NCBI GenBank assembly: GCA_044450785.1
Contig: JBIOJM010000028.1
Coordinates: 1-47,896, forward strand
Direction of reading: 5' to 3'
DNA from: JBIOJM01 sp044450785
Lineage (GTDB): Bacteria; Planctomycetota; Planctomycetia; Isosphaerales; Isosphaeraceae
DNA: 47,896 nucleotides
A program made the position numbers and the translations under genes. The notes under the pieces are model-generated. The model had not been told where the DNA came from, searched no databases, and saw only the letters and a list, made by a program, of their open reading frames with translations. The first letter of the stretch is position 1; the number at the start of each line of letters is the position of its first letter. Positions 18,832 to 27,556 of this stretch are shown in pieces.

Positions 18832-19920
18832 CTAGCAGATCCGCGGCAATTGTTCACCCGACAGCAGGGTGACGACCCGCTCGCCTCCCACGAGCGACCT
18901 CATTGTGACCATGCCGGGGTGCTCGGCCACGACCGCGCCGATCAAGGCGGCGTCACGGCCGAGCGGGTGCGTTCGCATGACCGCGACGAGCCGTTCGGCG
19001 TCCCCTGGTGGGACGACGGCGATCAGCTTTCCTTCACTCGCCACGTAGAGCGGGTCGAGCCCGAGCATCTCGCACGCGCCTCGGACCTCGGCGCGGACCG
19101 GGATCGAGGCCTCATCGAGCGTGACGCCGACGCGTGAGGCATCCGCCAGCTCGTTGACGGCGCTCGATAAACCACCGCGGGTTGGGTCGCGCATCGCGCG
19201 GATTGCGGGACATGCGTCCAGCATGACTCGAACCAGGTCGGTGAGCGGCGCGCTATCGCTTAAGAGCACGGTCTCGAACTCGATGCCCTCGCGCACCGAC
19301 ATGATGGCGATTCCGTGGTCGCCGATCGTTCCCGAGACGACGATACGGTCACCGGGCCGCGCGGATCGGATCGAGAGCGCACGGCCATCGGGGACGAGGC
19401 CGATCCCCGAGGTCGTGATGAAGACCTGATCGCCTTTGCCGCGATCGACGACCTTGGTGTCGCCGGTGACCAGCGAGACGCCGGCCTCGGCGCAGGCGTC
19501 GCGCATCGAGGCGACGATTCGTTTCAGGTCGGAGAGCGGCAGTCCTTCCTCGAGGATGAACGCCGCCGCGAGGAAGAGGGGACGAGCGCCGCCGACGGCC
19601 AGGTCGTTCACGGTCCCGTGGATTGCCAGCCGGCCGATGTCGCCGCCCGGAAAGAAAAGGGGTTTTACAACGAATGAGTCGGTGGTGAAGGCGATCCTGG
19701 GCGCCATCTTACCGTTGTCGCCGCCCAAGCTCACGGTCGCCTGATCCTCGAGCGCCGCCAGAACGTCGTTGCCGAACGCGGGCACGAACAGCCGCCCGAT
19801 GAGCTCGGCCGTCAGCAGACCGCCGCCGCCGTGCCCGAGCACGATCCGGTCGTAGCGCGACTGTGGGAGTGGGCAGGCGCCGAATGACTCGGAATCAATC
19901 GCCCTACGGGGCTCGATCAT
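18832..19920 (-). CDS. hypE: Hydrogenase maturation protein HypE
   Basis: The 362-aa product is HypE, which dehydrates the carbamoyl group placed on its C-terminal Cys by HypF to give thiocyanate, the source of the cyanide ligands of [NiFe]-hydrogenase. The C-terminus PRIC carries the essential Cys. The N-terminal PurM-like domain has LGHGGGGLLTAELI, the substrate/ATP region has DSFVVKPLFFPGGDIG and VNDLAVGGA, and GDTKVV is also present. The ATG at 19920 overlaps the hypD stop as ATGA, indicating translational coupling. The frame is open farther upstream but that part overlaps hypD and lacks family resemblance. Confidence 0.97.
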   Translation of the reverse strand: MIEPRRAIDSESFGACPLPQSRYDRIVLGHGGGGLLTAELIGRLFVPAFGNDVLAALEDQATVSLGGDNGKMAPRIAFTTDSFVVKPLFFPGGDIGRLAIHGTVNDLAVGGARPLFLAAAFILEEGLPLSDLKRIVASMRDACAEAGVSLVTGDTKVVDRGKGDQVFITTSGIGLVPDGRALSIRSARPGDRIVVSGTIGDHGIAIMSVREGIEFETVLLSDSAPLTDLVRVMLDACPAIRAMRDPTRGGLSSAVNELADASRVGVTLDEASIPVRAEVRGACEMLGLDPLYVASEGKLIAVVPPGDAERLVAVMRTHPLGRDAALIGAVVAEHPGMVTMRSLVGGERVVTLLSGEQLPRIC

Positions 19921-21098
19921 CGGATCACGTTCTCCTCGCCTCGACTGAGGAGGACCAGATCGTCGAGAGGAGGCCCGCCACCCGCAGGGGGCGAGGTCGT
20001 CGTGCTGGCCTCCAGATGACGACCGTAGGCGAAATAGGCGGCGCAGGCGCCTTCCGATGACACCATGGTCGCGCCGAGCGGATCTTGCGGCGTGCACTCC
20101 CTGCCGAACGCCGGGCAGTCGTGGGGCTTCTTCAGTCCCTTCAAGATCTCGCCACTGATGCACACCGGCGATTCCTCCGTCTGGATATCCTCCACCCTGA
20201 AGCGCCGCTCGGCGTCGTGGTCGTGGTACTCGGGGCGGAGCCTGTATCCGCTCGCCGGGATCAGGCCGATCCCACGCCACTTGCGGTCGCAGACCTCGAA
20301 GACGTCTTCGATCAGGGCCCTGGACGCGGAGTTCCCCTCGGGCCGGACGGCGCGGCCGTACTGGTTCTCGACCTCGGCGCGGCCCTGCTCGAGCTGACGG
20401 AGCGCGCGCAACAAGCCTTCGAGCAGGTCGAGCGGCTCGAACCCCGTGATGACGATCGGCACGCCAAAAAGGCGGGCGATCGACTCGTATTCACCGTACC
20501 CCATCACGGTGCAGACGTGACCCGGCCCCAAGAACCCCTGGACGCGATTGCCGGGCGCCTGCAGGATGGCGGTCATGGCGGGCGGCACGAGCACGTGCGA
20601 GACCAGGACGCTGAAGTTCGCCAGCCGCCGCTGCCGCGCCTGCCGCACGGCCATCGCATTGGCCGGCGCGGTCGTCTCGAACCCGATGGCGAAGAAGACA
20701 ACTTCCCGCGCCGGGTTGGCCGCGGCCAGGCTCACGGCGTCGAGCGGTGAGTAGACGATCCTCACGTCGCTCCCCTGCGACTTCATCTGCAGCAGGTCGC
20801 CGCGCGAGCCGGGGACGCGGAGCATATCGCCGAACGAGCAGAAGATGACGTCCGGCCGCGCGGCGATCGCGTGCGCCCGATCGATCGTCTCGAGCGCGGT
20901 CACGCAGACGGGGCATCCCGGCCCGTGCACCAGCTCGACCGCCGGAGGCATCATCCTGTCGAGCCCGTACTTGACGATGGAATGCGTCTGACCGCCGCAG
21001 ACCTCCATGATGGTCCACGGCCGCGTCACGGCGCGCGCGATTGCGGCCGCCAGCCTGGCCGCCGCCGCGCCGTCACGATATTCGTCGAGGAATTTCAT
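19917..21098 (-). CDS. hypD: Hydrogenase maturation protein HypD
   Basis: The 393-aa product is HypD, the iron-sulphur scaffold that with HypC assembles the Fe(CN)2CO unit. Conserved segments are present: MEVCGGQTH (Cys34), HGPGCPVC (Cys62, Cys65), GFETTAPA, SGEILKG, and the C-terminal Cys set around CPAFGRECTPQDPLGA and SSEGACAAYF that binds the 4Fe-4S cluster. The start overlaps the hypC stop and the end overlaps the hypE start, each as ATGA. A proline/glycine-rich C-terminal extension (about 20 residues after AYFAYGR) is longer than a minimal HypD. Confidence 0.97.
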   Translation of the reverse strand: MKFLDEYRDGAAAARLAAAIARAVTRPWTIMEVCGGQTHSIVKYGLDRMMPPAVELVHGPGCPVCVTALETIDRAHAIAARPDVIFCSFGDMLRVPGSRGDLLQMKSQGSDVRIVYSPLDAVSLAAANPAREVVFFAIGFETTAPANAMAVRQARQRRLANFSVLVSHVLVPPAMTAILQAPGNRVQGFLGPGHVCTVMGYGEYESIARLFGVPIVITGFEPLDLLEGLLRALRQLEQGRAEVENQYGRAVRPEGNSASRALIEDVFEVCDRKWRGIGLIPASGYRLRPEYHDHDAERRFRVEDIQTEESPVCISGEILKGLKKPHDCPAFGRECTPQDPLGATMVSSEGACAAYFAYGRHLEASTTTSPPAGGGPPLDDLVLLSRGEENVIR

Positions 21099-21346
21099 GG
21101 TGAGGGAACTTTCAAGTCGTCGAGCTGGTCCATGCTCTCGAGCAGCTCGAACACCCGCTGCGCCTCGGCCTCGTCGATTCGCGACAGGGCGAAGCCGACG
21201 TGGACAAGCACATAATCATTGATAGAAACATCAGGTACGCATTCCAGGCAGACTCGCTTGGAGATCCCGCCGAAACTGACCTTGCCCATCAGCATGTTGT
21301 GCTCACGGTAGGTCTCGACCACTTTACCGGGTATCGCAAGGCACAT
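21095..21346 (-). CDS. hypC: Hydrogenase maturation chaperone HypC
   Basis: The 83-aa product begins MCLAIPGKV, the diagnostic HypC N-terminus whose Cys2 binds the iron unit and hands it to the hydrogenase large subunit. The start must be the ATG at 21346 because Cys2 has to follow the initiator Met; a start six bases upstream would bury it. It lies 13 bases after the hypF stop and overlaps hypD as ATGA. Confidence 0.96.
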   Translation of the reverse strand: MCLAIPGKVVETYREHNMLMGKVSFGGISKRVCLECVPDVSINDYVLVHVGFALSRIDEAEAQRVFELLESMDQLDDLKVPSP

Positions 21347-21359
21347 CAGCAAGTCCTCA

Positions 21360-23654
21360 TTAGGGGATCGATTCCGACCTCTGCCATGCCGCCGCGACGG
21401 CGAGCTGACCCAGGCAAAGGCCGCCGTCGCCGGGGGGGACCCGCCGATGGCGGTACACCCGGAACCCGTCCCGCGTCAGCCGTGCAGTCGTTTCGCAGCT
21501 CAGCAGAGCGTTCTGGAACACCCCGCCGCTCAAGACGACCGTGGCCAGCCCGGTCTGCTCGGCGAGCCGGGCACAGACCTGGGCGACGATCTCGACCAGG
21601 GTCGTGTGGAACCGGCGGCCGATCAACGCCTCGCAGACGCGCCGCACCTGCGAGGCCACCTCGGCGATCAGCGGCCGCGTGTCGATGACAAGGGTGGTCG
21701 CCGGCGGGTCTCCCCGCCGGACCGTCACGATCTCGAAGGGATACGCTCCGGCGTCGACGGCTTCCGAGGCGAGCGATTCGAGCTCCATCGCCGCCTGGCC
21801 GTCGAAGCTGACGTGGTGCCGAACGCCGGCCAGGGCCGCCACCGCGTCGAACAGCCGCCCGACACTCGAGGTCAGCGGTGCGTTGAAGTGCCGCTCGATC
21901 TGTCGATGGGCGGCCATGAGCGCCGCGGCCGAGACGTGGTCCCGCAACGGAGCGGGGTCCTGCCCGGCGTCGGCTAGGTGCGCCGCCGCCATCCGCCACG
22001 GCTCTCGGATTGCCTGCTCGCCCCCGGGCATGGCCACGTAGCGCAGATGCGCCGCGCGCTGGAATGCACCGTAATCGCCCGTGAGGAACTCGCCCCCCCA
22101 GATCGCGCCGTCGCTGCCGTAGCCGGTGCCATCGAAAACCACGCCGATCACCGGCTCGTCCAGGCCGTGCTCGGCCATGCAACTAGCCATGTGGGCGTGG
22201 TGGTGCTGCACGGGCACCAGCGGGACGGATGGAGTGCGCTCTCGCGCGTAACGCGTCGAGGCGTAGTCCGGGTGCAGGTCGTGCGCGACCAGCTTGGGGT
22301 CGATTGCGAAGAGGCGCTCGTAATGTGCAATAGCCAGGGCGTAGGCACGAAAGGCTTCGTAGTGGTCGAGATCGCCGATGTGGTGGCTCAGGAAAGCGTG
22401 CCGGCCGCGGCCGAGGGCGAACGTCACCTTGGCCTGGCCGCCCAACGCCAGCGCCGGGCGGCCGCACGGCACGGGCAAGTCGAGCGGTTGCGGCGCCTGA
22501 CCGCGTGAGCGGCGCAGCGGCAGCTCGCAACCGCCAACCACGCGCGTCACCGAGTCGTCACAGCGGACGTGAATGGGTCGATCGTGCGTCAGAAAGAGGT
22601 CGGCGATACCGGTCAGCCGGGCCAGTGCGTCGCGGTCGTCGTAGGCGATCGGCTCGTCGGACCGGTTGCCACTGGTCATCACGAGCGGCATCGAGTCGCA
22701 TGCGTGCAGCAGCAGGTGGTGCAACGGAGTATACGGCAGCATCACGCCGAGGTGTGGGTTTGCGGGCGCGACCGCGGCAGCAACGCCGGCATCCGCTCGC
22801 CTGCGCAACAAGACGATCGGGCGAGGCGGCGAGGCCAGCAAGGACTCCTCGGCCGGAGATACCTCCGCGATTCGCCGGGCTTCCGCGAGATCGCCCACCA
22901 TCAGGGCAAACGGTTTCTCGTCGCGGTGCTTGCGCCGCCTCAGCTCCGCCACGGCCGTGTCGTCGCCTGCGATGCAAACCAGGTGATAACCCCCCAGGCC
23001 CTTGAGGGCGATGATCCTTCCCCTCCGTAACGAAGCGACGGCCTCCGCCAGTGGATCATCGGAGGCGATCGGTTCGCCGGCGGCACTCAGGGCCCGCAAT
23101 CGAGGCCCGCACGATGGGCAGGCAATCGGTTGGGCGTGGAAACGACGGTTCCGCGGATCCTCGTATTCCGCGCGGCACGCCGCGCACATGACGAACGACG
23201 CCATGGTCGTCCGCTCGCGGTCATAGGGAAACTCCCGAATGATCGTCAAGCGGGGGCCGCAGTTGATGCAATTGAGGAAAGGATAACGATATCGTCGATC
23301 GGCGGGATCGAACAGCTCGGCGAGGCAGTCGTCGCAGGTGGCGACGTCGGGCGACGGGAAGATCAAGGTGGTCGCGGCGGCCGTGCTGGTCTCGATCCGA
23401 AAGCAACGGTCACCCTGCGGCCGGCGAGACACCCAGCTCACGTCATCAATCTGTGCCAGGGGGGGCGGCCGGTTCGTGAGCTCGGCGAAGAATTGGTCCA
23501 GGGTGCGAACATCCCCTTCCACTTCGATCAGGACGCCGCCCGTCTGATTCTTGACGAAGCCGTGCAGACCGAAGCGCGACGCGAGCCGGTGGACGAAGGG
23601 GCGGAACCCGACTCCCTGGACGATCCCGCTGACAGCGATCGCCCGGCGTTCCAT
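21360..23654 (-). CDS. hypF: Carbamoyltransferase HypF
   Basis: HypF converts carbamoyl phosphate and ATP to a carbamoyl group on HypE. From the ATG at 23654 (MERRAIAV) the product has 764 residues; an in-frame ATG at 23684 adds ten. Domains in order are an acylphosphatase domain with VQGVGFRPFVHR, two Cys4 zinc fingers (CDDC/CINC and CAAC/CPSC), a YrdC-like domain with KGLGGYHLVC and TSGNRSDEPI, and the Kae1-like domain with HDLHPDYASTRYA, HHHAHMASCMAEHG, FDGTGYGSDGAIWGGEFL and LSGGVFQNALL. It is the first gene of hypFCDE. No hypA, hypB or hydrogenase subunit lies in the window. Confidence 0.97.
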   Translation of the reverse strand: MERRAIAVSGIVQGVGFRPFVHRLASRFGLHGFVKNQTGGVLIEVEGDVRTLDQFFAELTNRPPPLAQIDDVSWVSRRPQGDRCFRIETSTAAATTLIFPSPDVATCDDCLAELFDPADRRYRYPFLNCINCGPRLTIIREFPYDRERTTMASFVMCAACRAEYEDPRNRRFHAQPIACPSCGPRLRALSAAGEPIASDDPLAEAVASLRRGRIIALKGLGGYHLVCIAGDDTAVAELRRRKHRDEKPFALMVGDLAEARRIAEVSPAEESLLASPPRPIVLLRRRADAGVAAAVAPANPHLGVMLPYTPLHHLLLHACDSMPLVMTSGNRSDEPIAYDDRDALARLTGIADLFLTHDRPIHVRCDDSVTRVVGGCELPLRRSRGQAPQPLDLPVPCGRPALALGGQAKVTFALGRGRHAFLSHHIGDLDHYEAFRAYALAIAHYERLFAIDPKLVAHDLHPDYASTRYARERTPSVPLVPVQHHHAHMASCMAEHGLDEPVIGVVFDGTGYGSDGAIWGGEFLTGDYGAFQRAAHLRYVAMPGGEQAIREPWRMAAAHLADAGQDPAPLRDHVSAAALMAAHRQIERHFNAPLTSSVGRLFDAVAALAGVRHHVSFDGQAAMELESLASEAVDAGAYPFEIVTVRRGDPPATTLVIDTRPLIAEVASQVRRVCEALIGRRFHTTLVEIVAQVCARLAEQTGLATVVLSGGVFQNALLSCETTARLTRDGFRVYRHRRVPPGDGGLCLGQLAVAAAWQRSESIP

Positions 23655-23807
23655 CCAAGCGCTCCCCGACCAGGCGCCCGTCATTCACGCGCTCAGTATG
23701 TGGCTCGCCCAGGTGGTTGTCAACAACGGAGCCGGGTTCAGCCCGCGACCCAAGCAGAATAAAGCAGACGGTAGGTCAGGCCTTCCTGCCCGGCCTACAC
23801 GGATGGG

Positions 23808-23922
23808 AAAAGGTGCCAGCCACCAAAATTGGGTAAAATACACTGTGTGCGATGAACTGATTTCGTGGCCGTTGCCTTTCTGAATTCTGTCTATTGTCCA
23901 TATTTGGTGGCTGGCACCTTTT
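23808..23922 (+). repeat. 115-bp inverted-repeat element, copy 2
   Basis: This copy has the same length and orientation as the copy at 18717-18831, differing at a modest number of positions. Its terminal inverted repeats (AAAAGGTGCCAGCCACCAAA and its complement) are perfect over 20 bases. It lies in the gap upstream of hypF and nine bases past the stop of the SGNH hydrolase gene, so it may serve as that gene's terminator. The two copies bracket the whole hyp operon as direct repeats. Confidence 0.88.
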
Positions 23923-23931
23923 CACGTTCGG

Positions 23932-25233
23932 TCAGCGGGACGACACATGAGCGGTCGTGTCGAGGTGGAGGATCCTCTTGGACTCCTCGAGGTCCTCGAT
24001 GGAAGCCTCGAATCCGGCGGGACGATCGGAGGGTGGGTCGAGCGCGATCCAGCTTCCGGAGGTCGTGGACTGCGTACGGGACAGCTCGCGCCCGATCGCG
24101 GTTGCGATGGAGCGGCTCAGGGCGATCCCGCCGCCGCCGCTCAAGTGGGTCGCGTCGATGAACAACTTGGGAGGATAGGCCGCGCGGCGGGCGTCGAGCA
24201 CGGTCATGACCTGGGGATAGCGCACCTGAATGGTCCGGACGAACTGCTCGTACTTGGCCTCGGCGCCGCTCCGGTCCCGGAGAGCTTGGAGGTTGGGAGA
24301 TAGCGGTGCCATCAGCCAGAAGACCGGGATCTTCCGCTTTTCGGCCAGTTTCAAGAGCCGCTCGATGGCTTCGGCGTTGGTCCGCTCGACATGGAAGCGG
24401 CTGGTGTGCAACTGTCTCTCGACCTCGGGAGCGACCTCGCCTTGATAGGGGGAATTCGCGGCCGTCACGTTGGCGCCGGCGTTGACCGTCCAGTTGCGCC
24501 AGAGGACCCGATTGATCGCATGGAGCGGGTCGGTCTCGCCGCGCAGGGCCGCCAGCAGGTTCGATCGGACTTCCAGCCGCGAGCGGAACGACGGCAAGAG
24601 CCGGCCGAGGAGCGTCGAGACCATGAAAGGAACCCGGCGGGTCATCTGCAAGAGCTCCAGGCCCTCGCGCAGCGTCAGCACTTCCTGCCAGTACCGGGCG
24701 TCATAATCGGGGCCGCCGATCAGCACGGCGGGTTTGGCGTTGAGGATGACGGCGGACGGACGGGCACCGGCGTCGAGCGCTCGCCGGAACAGGAAATAGC
24801 TCATCAGCGTTGGACCGCGCGCGGCCGACAGGTTCACGGCCCGCCGGCCCGTCTCCCGCTCGATCAACGCGGGGAACAACCCATGCTTGACCAGGCTGTC
24901 CCCCAGGCAGACGACGTCGCAGCCGGGTGCGCGGGTCGTGGCGGCCTCCGCGCTGAACCGCCAGCTCAGGCTGACCGGGTCGGAGAAGTCGAGCCGGTTC
25001 CGCGCCACCCAGCACTCGACCGCCAGGATCAACCCGACCATGCCGGCGACACCCCAGGGCATCGCACTCCGCGGTCGACTGGAAAGGCGCGCGCGATCCA
25101 GGTCGCCCACAGTTGAACGATCGATTCGAAGCGCCCGGTGCGCGACCCGCAATCGTTTCGGATTGAGCCTGGAAGAGATCGACAATCCGACAGCTCCGGG
25201 AGGCCAGCGTGTCCCTCGGTGTGGTATGAGCAC
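23932..25233 (-). CDS. Membrane-anchored SGNH/GDSL hydrolase-like protein
   Basis: Up to 433 aa from an ATG at 25233, or 376 from an ATG at 25062 that has GGAG just upstream and places the membrane helix at the N-terminus (VAGMVGLILAVECWV). The choice is unresolved. After the helix comes CLGDSLVKHG with the nucleophile-type Ser113 (long numbering) and, late in the protein, DATHLSGGGG with the Asp360/His363 pair, the hallmark of SGNH hydrolases. The fold is probably extracytoplasmic and may remove acyl groups from polysaccharide or lipid, but the substrate cannot be told. It ends next to the inverted-repeat element. Confidence 0.72.
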   Translation of the reverse strand: MLIPHRGTRWPPGAVGLSISSRLNPKRLRVAHRALRIDRSTVGDLDRARLSSRPRSAMPWGVAGMVGLILAVECWVARNRLDFSDPVSLSWRFSAEAATTRAPGCDVVCLGDSLVKHGLFPALIERETGRRAVNLSAARGPTLMSYFLFRRALDAGARPSAVILNAKPAVLIGGPDYDARYWQEVLTLREGLELLQMTRRVPFMVSTLLGRLLPSFRSRLEVRSNLLAALRGETDPLHAINRVLWRNWTVNAGANVTAANSPYQGEVAPEVERQLHTSRFHVERTNAEAIERLLKLAEKRKIPVFWLMAPLSPNLQALRDRSGAEAKYEQFVRTIQVRYPQVMTVLDARRAAYPPKLFIDATHLSGGGGIALSRSIATAIGRELSRTQSTTSGSWIALDPPSDRPAGFEASIEDLEESKRILHLDTTAHVSSR

Positions 25234-25357
25234 CAGCCGCCGACCGGGGACGCCGGCATCTTGGGCAAAATCGCCGGTCCTGGCAAGGGCTATCGACTAA
25301 TTGCCGTCACGCTTGCATTGCGAAGTGATCGCGGAGCCGCCCTTCTCGAACAAGCGC

Positions 25358-25804
25358 CTATTCGGGGCCGTTCCTGTCGTAGGGGACGATATTCTCCCAC
25401 TCGCTCGCGTCGGACCGGGCCACCACGGCGACGACCGGCTCGCTCTGGCTGAGGTTGAACACCTCGTGCGGGACGCCCGGCTCGATGTAGATGAAGTCAC
25501 CCGCTTCGTTCTCGATCGACTCCGTGAGGCCGGGCCCATACTCATGACGTACCCGGCCTTGGAGAATGTAAAGCATGAGCTCGAAGCCGACGTGAATGTG
25601 GGCGTAGGCCACGCCGCCAGGCGGGATCGTCGCCACGTTCATCGACAGCTTCGTCGAGCCGACGTTCCGGGCGCTCAAGCCGACCTTGTACTGGATATTG
25701 TTCCAGCTCCGGCAGTTGCCACCGCCCCGGATCACACGAATCCCGTCCCCCCCTTCGACGTGCTCGCAAAGGTCGACCTCGGTACCGCGAGAGAGAGGTG
25801 GCAT
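25358..25804 (-). CDS. Cupin-domain protein
   Basis: This is a 148-aa single-domain cupin. Metal-ligand motif 1 is visible as AHIHVGFELMLYILQG (two His and a Glu) and motif 2 as EPGVPHEVFN (His). The protein is all-beta with no signal peptide. Such cupins bind a divalent metal and serve as isomerases, dioxygenases or sensors; the reaction here is unknown. It stands alone, separated by 124 bases from the SGNH gene and 146 from the TPR gene. Confidence 0.82.
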   Translation of the reverse strand: MPPLSRGTEVDLCEHVEGGDGIRVIRGGGNCRSWNNIQYKVGLSARNVGSTKLSMNVATIPPGGVAYAHIHVGFELMLYILQGRVRHEYGPGLTESIENEAGDFIYIEPGVPHEVFNLSQSEPVVAVVARSDASEWENIVPYDRNGPE

Positions 25805-25950
25805 CGGCGTTTCGTCTCCGTCTCAATTGAACCTGATCGGAGCCGGCAGCGAGGCGTTCGAGCCCCGCGGCCCAGCCCGATCGATTGAGCCAGCAGATTG
25901 ATTCTAACGGCCGGGCTCCGTGGAGACCAGCGGTTCACGATGCCAGCGAC

Positions 25951-27504
25951 TCACGACGTTCTGATGAACGACAACCCGGGGTCGCCGGGCCCGCCGCCCA
26001 TCACCTTGAAGCTAAAGTGGGTCTCGTCCGTCCAGCGCACGTTGCCCACCATCGTGTTGTTGTTCTGGTCCTGGACCAAGGTCAGGATGCCATTCTCGTA
26101 GCTGGATTTTCCAGCGAACTGCTGGGCTTTGCCTTGCCGGTCGACATTCCAGGTGAAGCGTCCCTCGCCCTGGAAGCTGACGGTAATCTTCATCTCATTG
26201 CTCGGCTGAGCCGTCCAGGTCCCCTCCATTTTCCCTTCCTTGCCGGCGGGGGCCGTGTCTGCCGCCTGGACGGCGGGCGGCGCGGGAGCGGGAGTCTGTC
26301 CCGGGCCGACTCCGGTTGCGGAAGCTTGCTGGTCTTTGTGCTCGAGCTGCTGAATCAACTGCACCGAGAGCGTGTCCTTGGGCTGAAGGGCCGACACGAT
26401 CTTCAACTGCTGGACCGCCGTATCGGCGTGCTCGATCGTGAGATACTCGTATGCCAGCACGAAATGCGCCGGCGCCGAATTTGGGTTCTGTACCGTGAAG
26501 GCCTCCAGGGCTCGGAGCTGCTGAGTGTAAGTTTCCGGGTCGCCGTACAGACTGATCAGCGTCGTCCAATCCCAGCCGGGCCCGACCGACAGCACGGCAT
26601 AAAGCGGCGCCGCGGCCTCGTCGTACCGCTTGAGAGCGAAGAGGGTCAGGGCGCGAAACTCATGCAGGGTCGGGTCGTTGGGCGTCGACTTGAGCGCCTG
26701 GTCGACCAGCTCGATGGCCCGGGGATAATCGCCCCCTTTGAAGGCCTCGCGCGCCGCGTCGAAGGTTGTCACGGCCTGATCGGTCACGGCTTGCTCCGGC
26801 GGCGCGGTCTGCGCATCGATCGGCTGGGAATAGTCATAGACGATTGGCTGCTGGACGACGACCGTGTTACCGCCGTAGCCCCCGCCATAGTAGGGGTTGT
26901 AATAATTCGAGTAGCCCCAGCCGTAGAGCATGGGGCCGTACATCCAGGACGAAAGCCCCCAGCCCAGGCCCATCCCCATGCCCATGCCGAGCCCGTAACC
27001 GAGCCCGCCGCCGAAACCGTAACCCGGATAGCCGTAGCCGTACCCGTAAGGACGCCAGCCGAAGCCGCCGGGATAGTGGCCATTCCAGTAGCCGTGGACC
27101 CATCCCTGGTGGGCCCCCATGTAGGGATTGTGCCAGCCGACGCCCATCCGGTTCACGTTTGCATTATTGAACGTGTTGACACGATTGACATTGTTGACCG
27201 AGTTGACTCGATTCACATTATTGAATCGATTGACGTTTCCGACCTGGTTGCGAGCGGCTTGCGGCATGGTGCGAGCCGCTTGCGGCATGGTCCGGGGTGT
27301 GCTGAATGACGGGGTGCGATTGAACGCCGGGGCGGGGGCACCGCCGCGAAAGCCGCCGCCACCACCGCCACGAAAACCGCCACCGCCACGGAAGCCGCCA
27401 CCACCACCGCCACCGTGCCCGCCACGTTGGAAGGCGTAAGCCGGGACGGCCGGGTTGAGCGTCATGAGTCCGACGAGTATGGAGCAAAAAACCTGTTTGG
27501 TCAT
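25951..27504 (-). CDS. Secreted low-complexity TPR protein
   Basis: This 517-aa exported protein has a signal peptide at residues 1-24. It is followed by a Gly-rich run, two copies of RTMPQAA, an Asn/Val/Arg repeat tract at about 88-118 (VNRFNNVNRVNSVNNVNR) and a Gly/Tyr-rich stretch to about 215. A TPR region (about 240-380; FKGGDYPRAIELVDQALKS) and a small C-terminal beta domain (GTWTA to GLSFIRTS) that resembles lipocalin-like scoring domains follow. The low-complexity part resembles proteins with flexible surface tails. A promoter and start at 27504 are plausible but no strong ribosome site was noted. The next gene, 27557-28564, ends 52 bases upstream and may be in the same operon. Confidence 0.83.
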   Translation of the reverse strand: MTKQVFCSILVGLMTLNPAVPAYAFQRGGHGGGGGGGFRGGGGFRGGGGGGFRGGAPAPAFNRTPSFSTPRTMPQAARTMPQAARNQVGNVNRFNNVNRVNSVNNVNRVNTFNNANVNRMGVGWHNPYMGAHQGWVHGYWNGHYPGGFGWRPYGYGYGYPGYGFGGGLGYGLGMGMGMGLGWGLSSWMYGPMLYGWGYSNYYNPYYGGGYGGNTVVVQQPIVYDYSQPIDAQTAPPEQAVTDQAVTTFDAAREAFKGGDYPRAIELVDQALKSTPNDPTLHEFRALTLFALKRYDEAAAPLYAVLSVGPGWDWTTLISLYGDPETYTQQLRALEAFTVQNPNSAPAHFVLAYEYLTIEHADTAVQQLKIVSALQPKDTLSVQLIQQLEHKDQQASATGVGPGQTPAPAPPAVQAADTAPAGKEGKMEGTWTAQPSNEMKITVSFQGEGRFTWNVDRQGKAQQFAGKSSYENGILTLVQDQNNNTMVGNVRWTDETHFSFKVMGGGPGDPGLSFIRTS

Positions 27505-27556
27505 GGCATCCTCCGCCTGGTTTTCGCTGGCAAGATTCCGGATGGTTTCGGTTGAT

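Noticed and set aside
18717..23922. A classical composite transposon around hyp genes
   Set aside because: No transposase gene lies in either element or between them, so only a non-autonomous repeat pair can be claimed.
25885..27309. A plus-strand open frame of about 474 codons
   Set aside because: It is antisense to the low-complexity TPR protein and its repeats are a mirror of that protein's codons.
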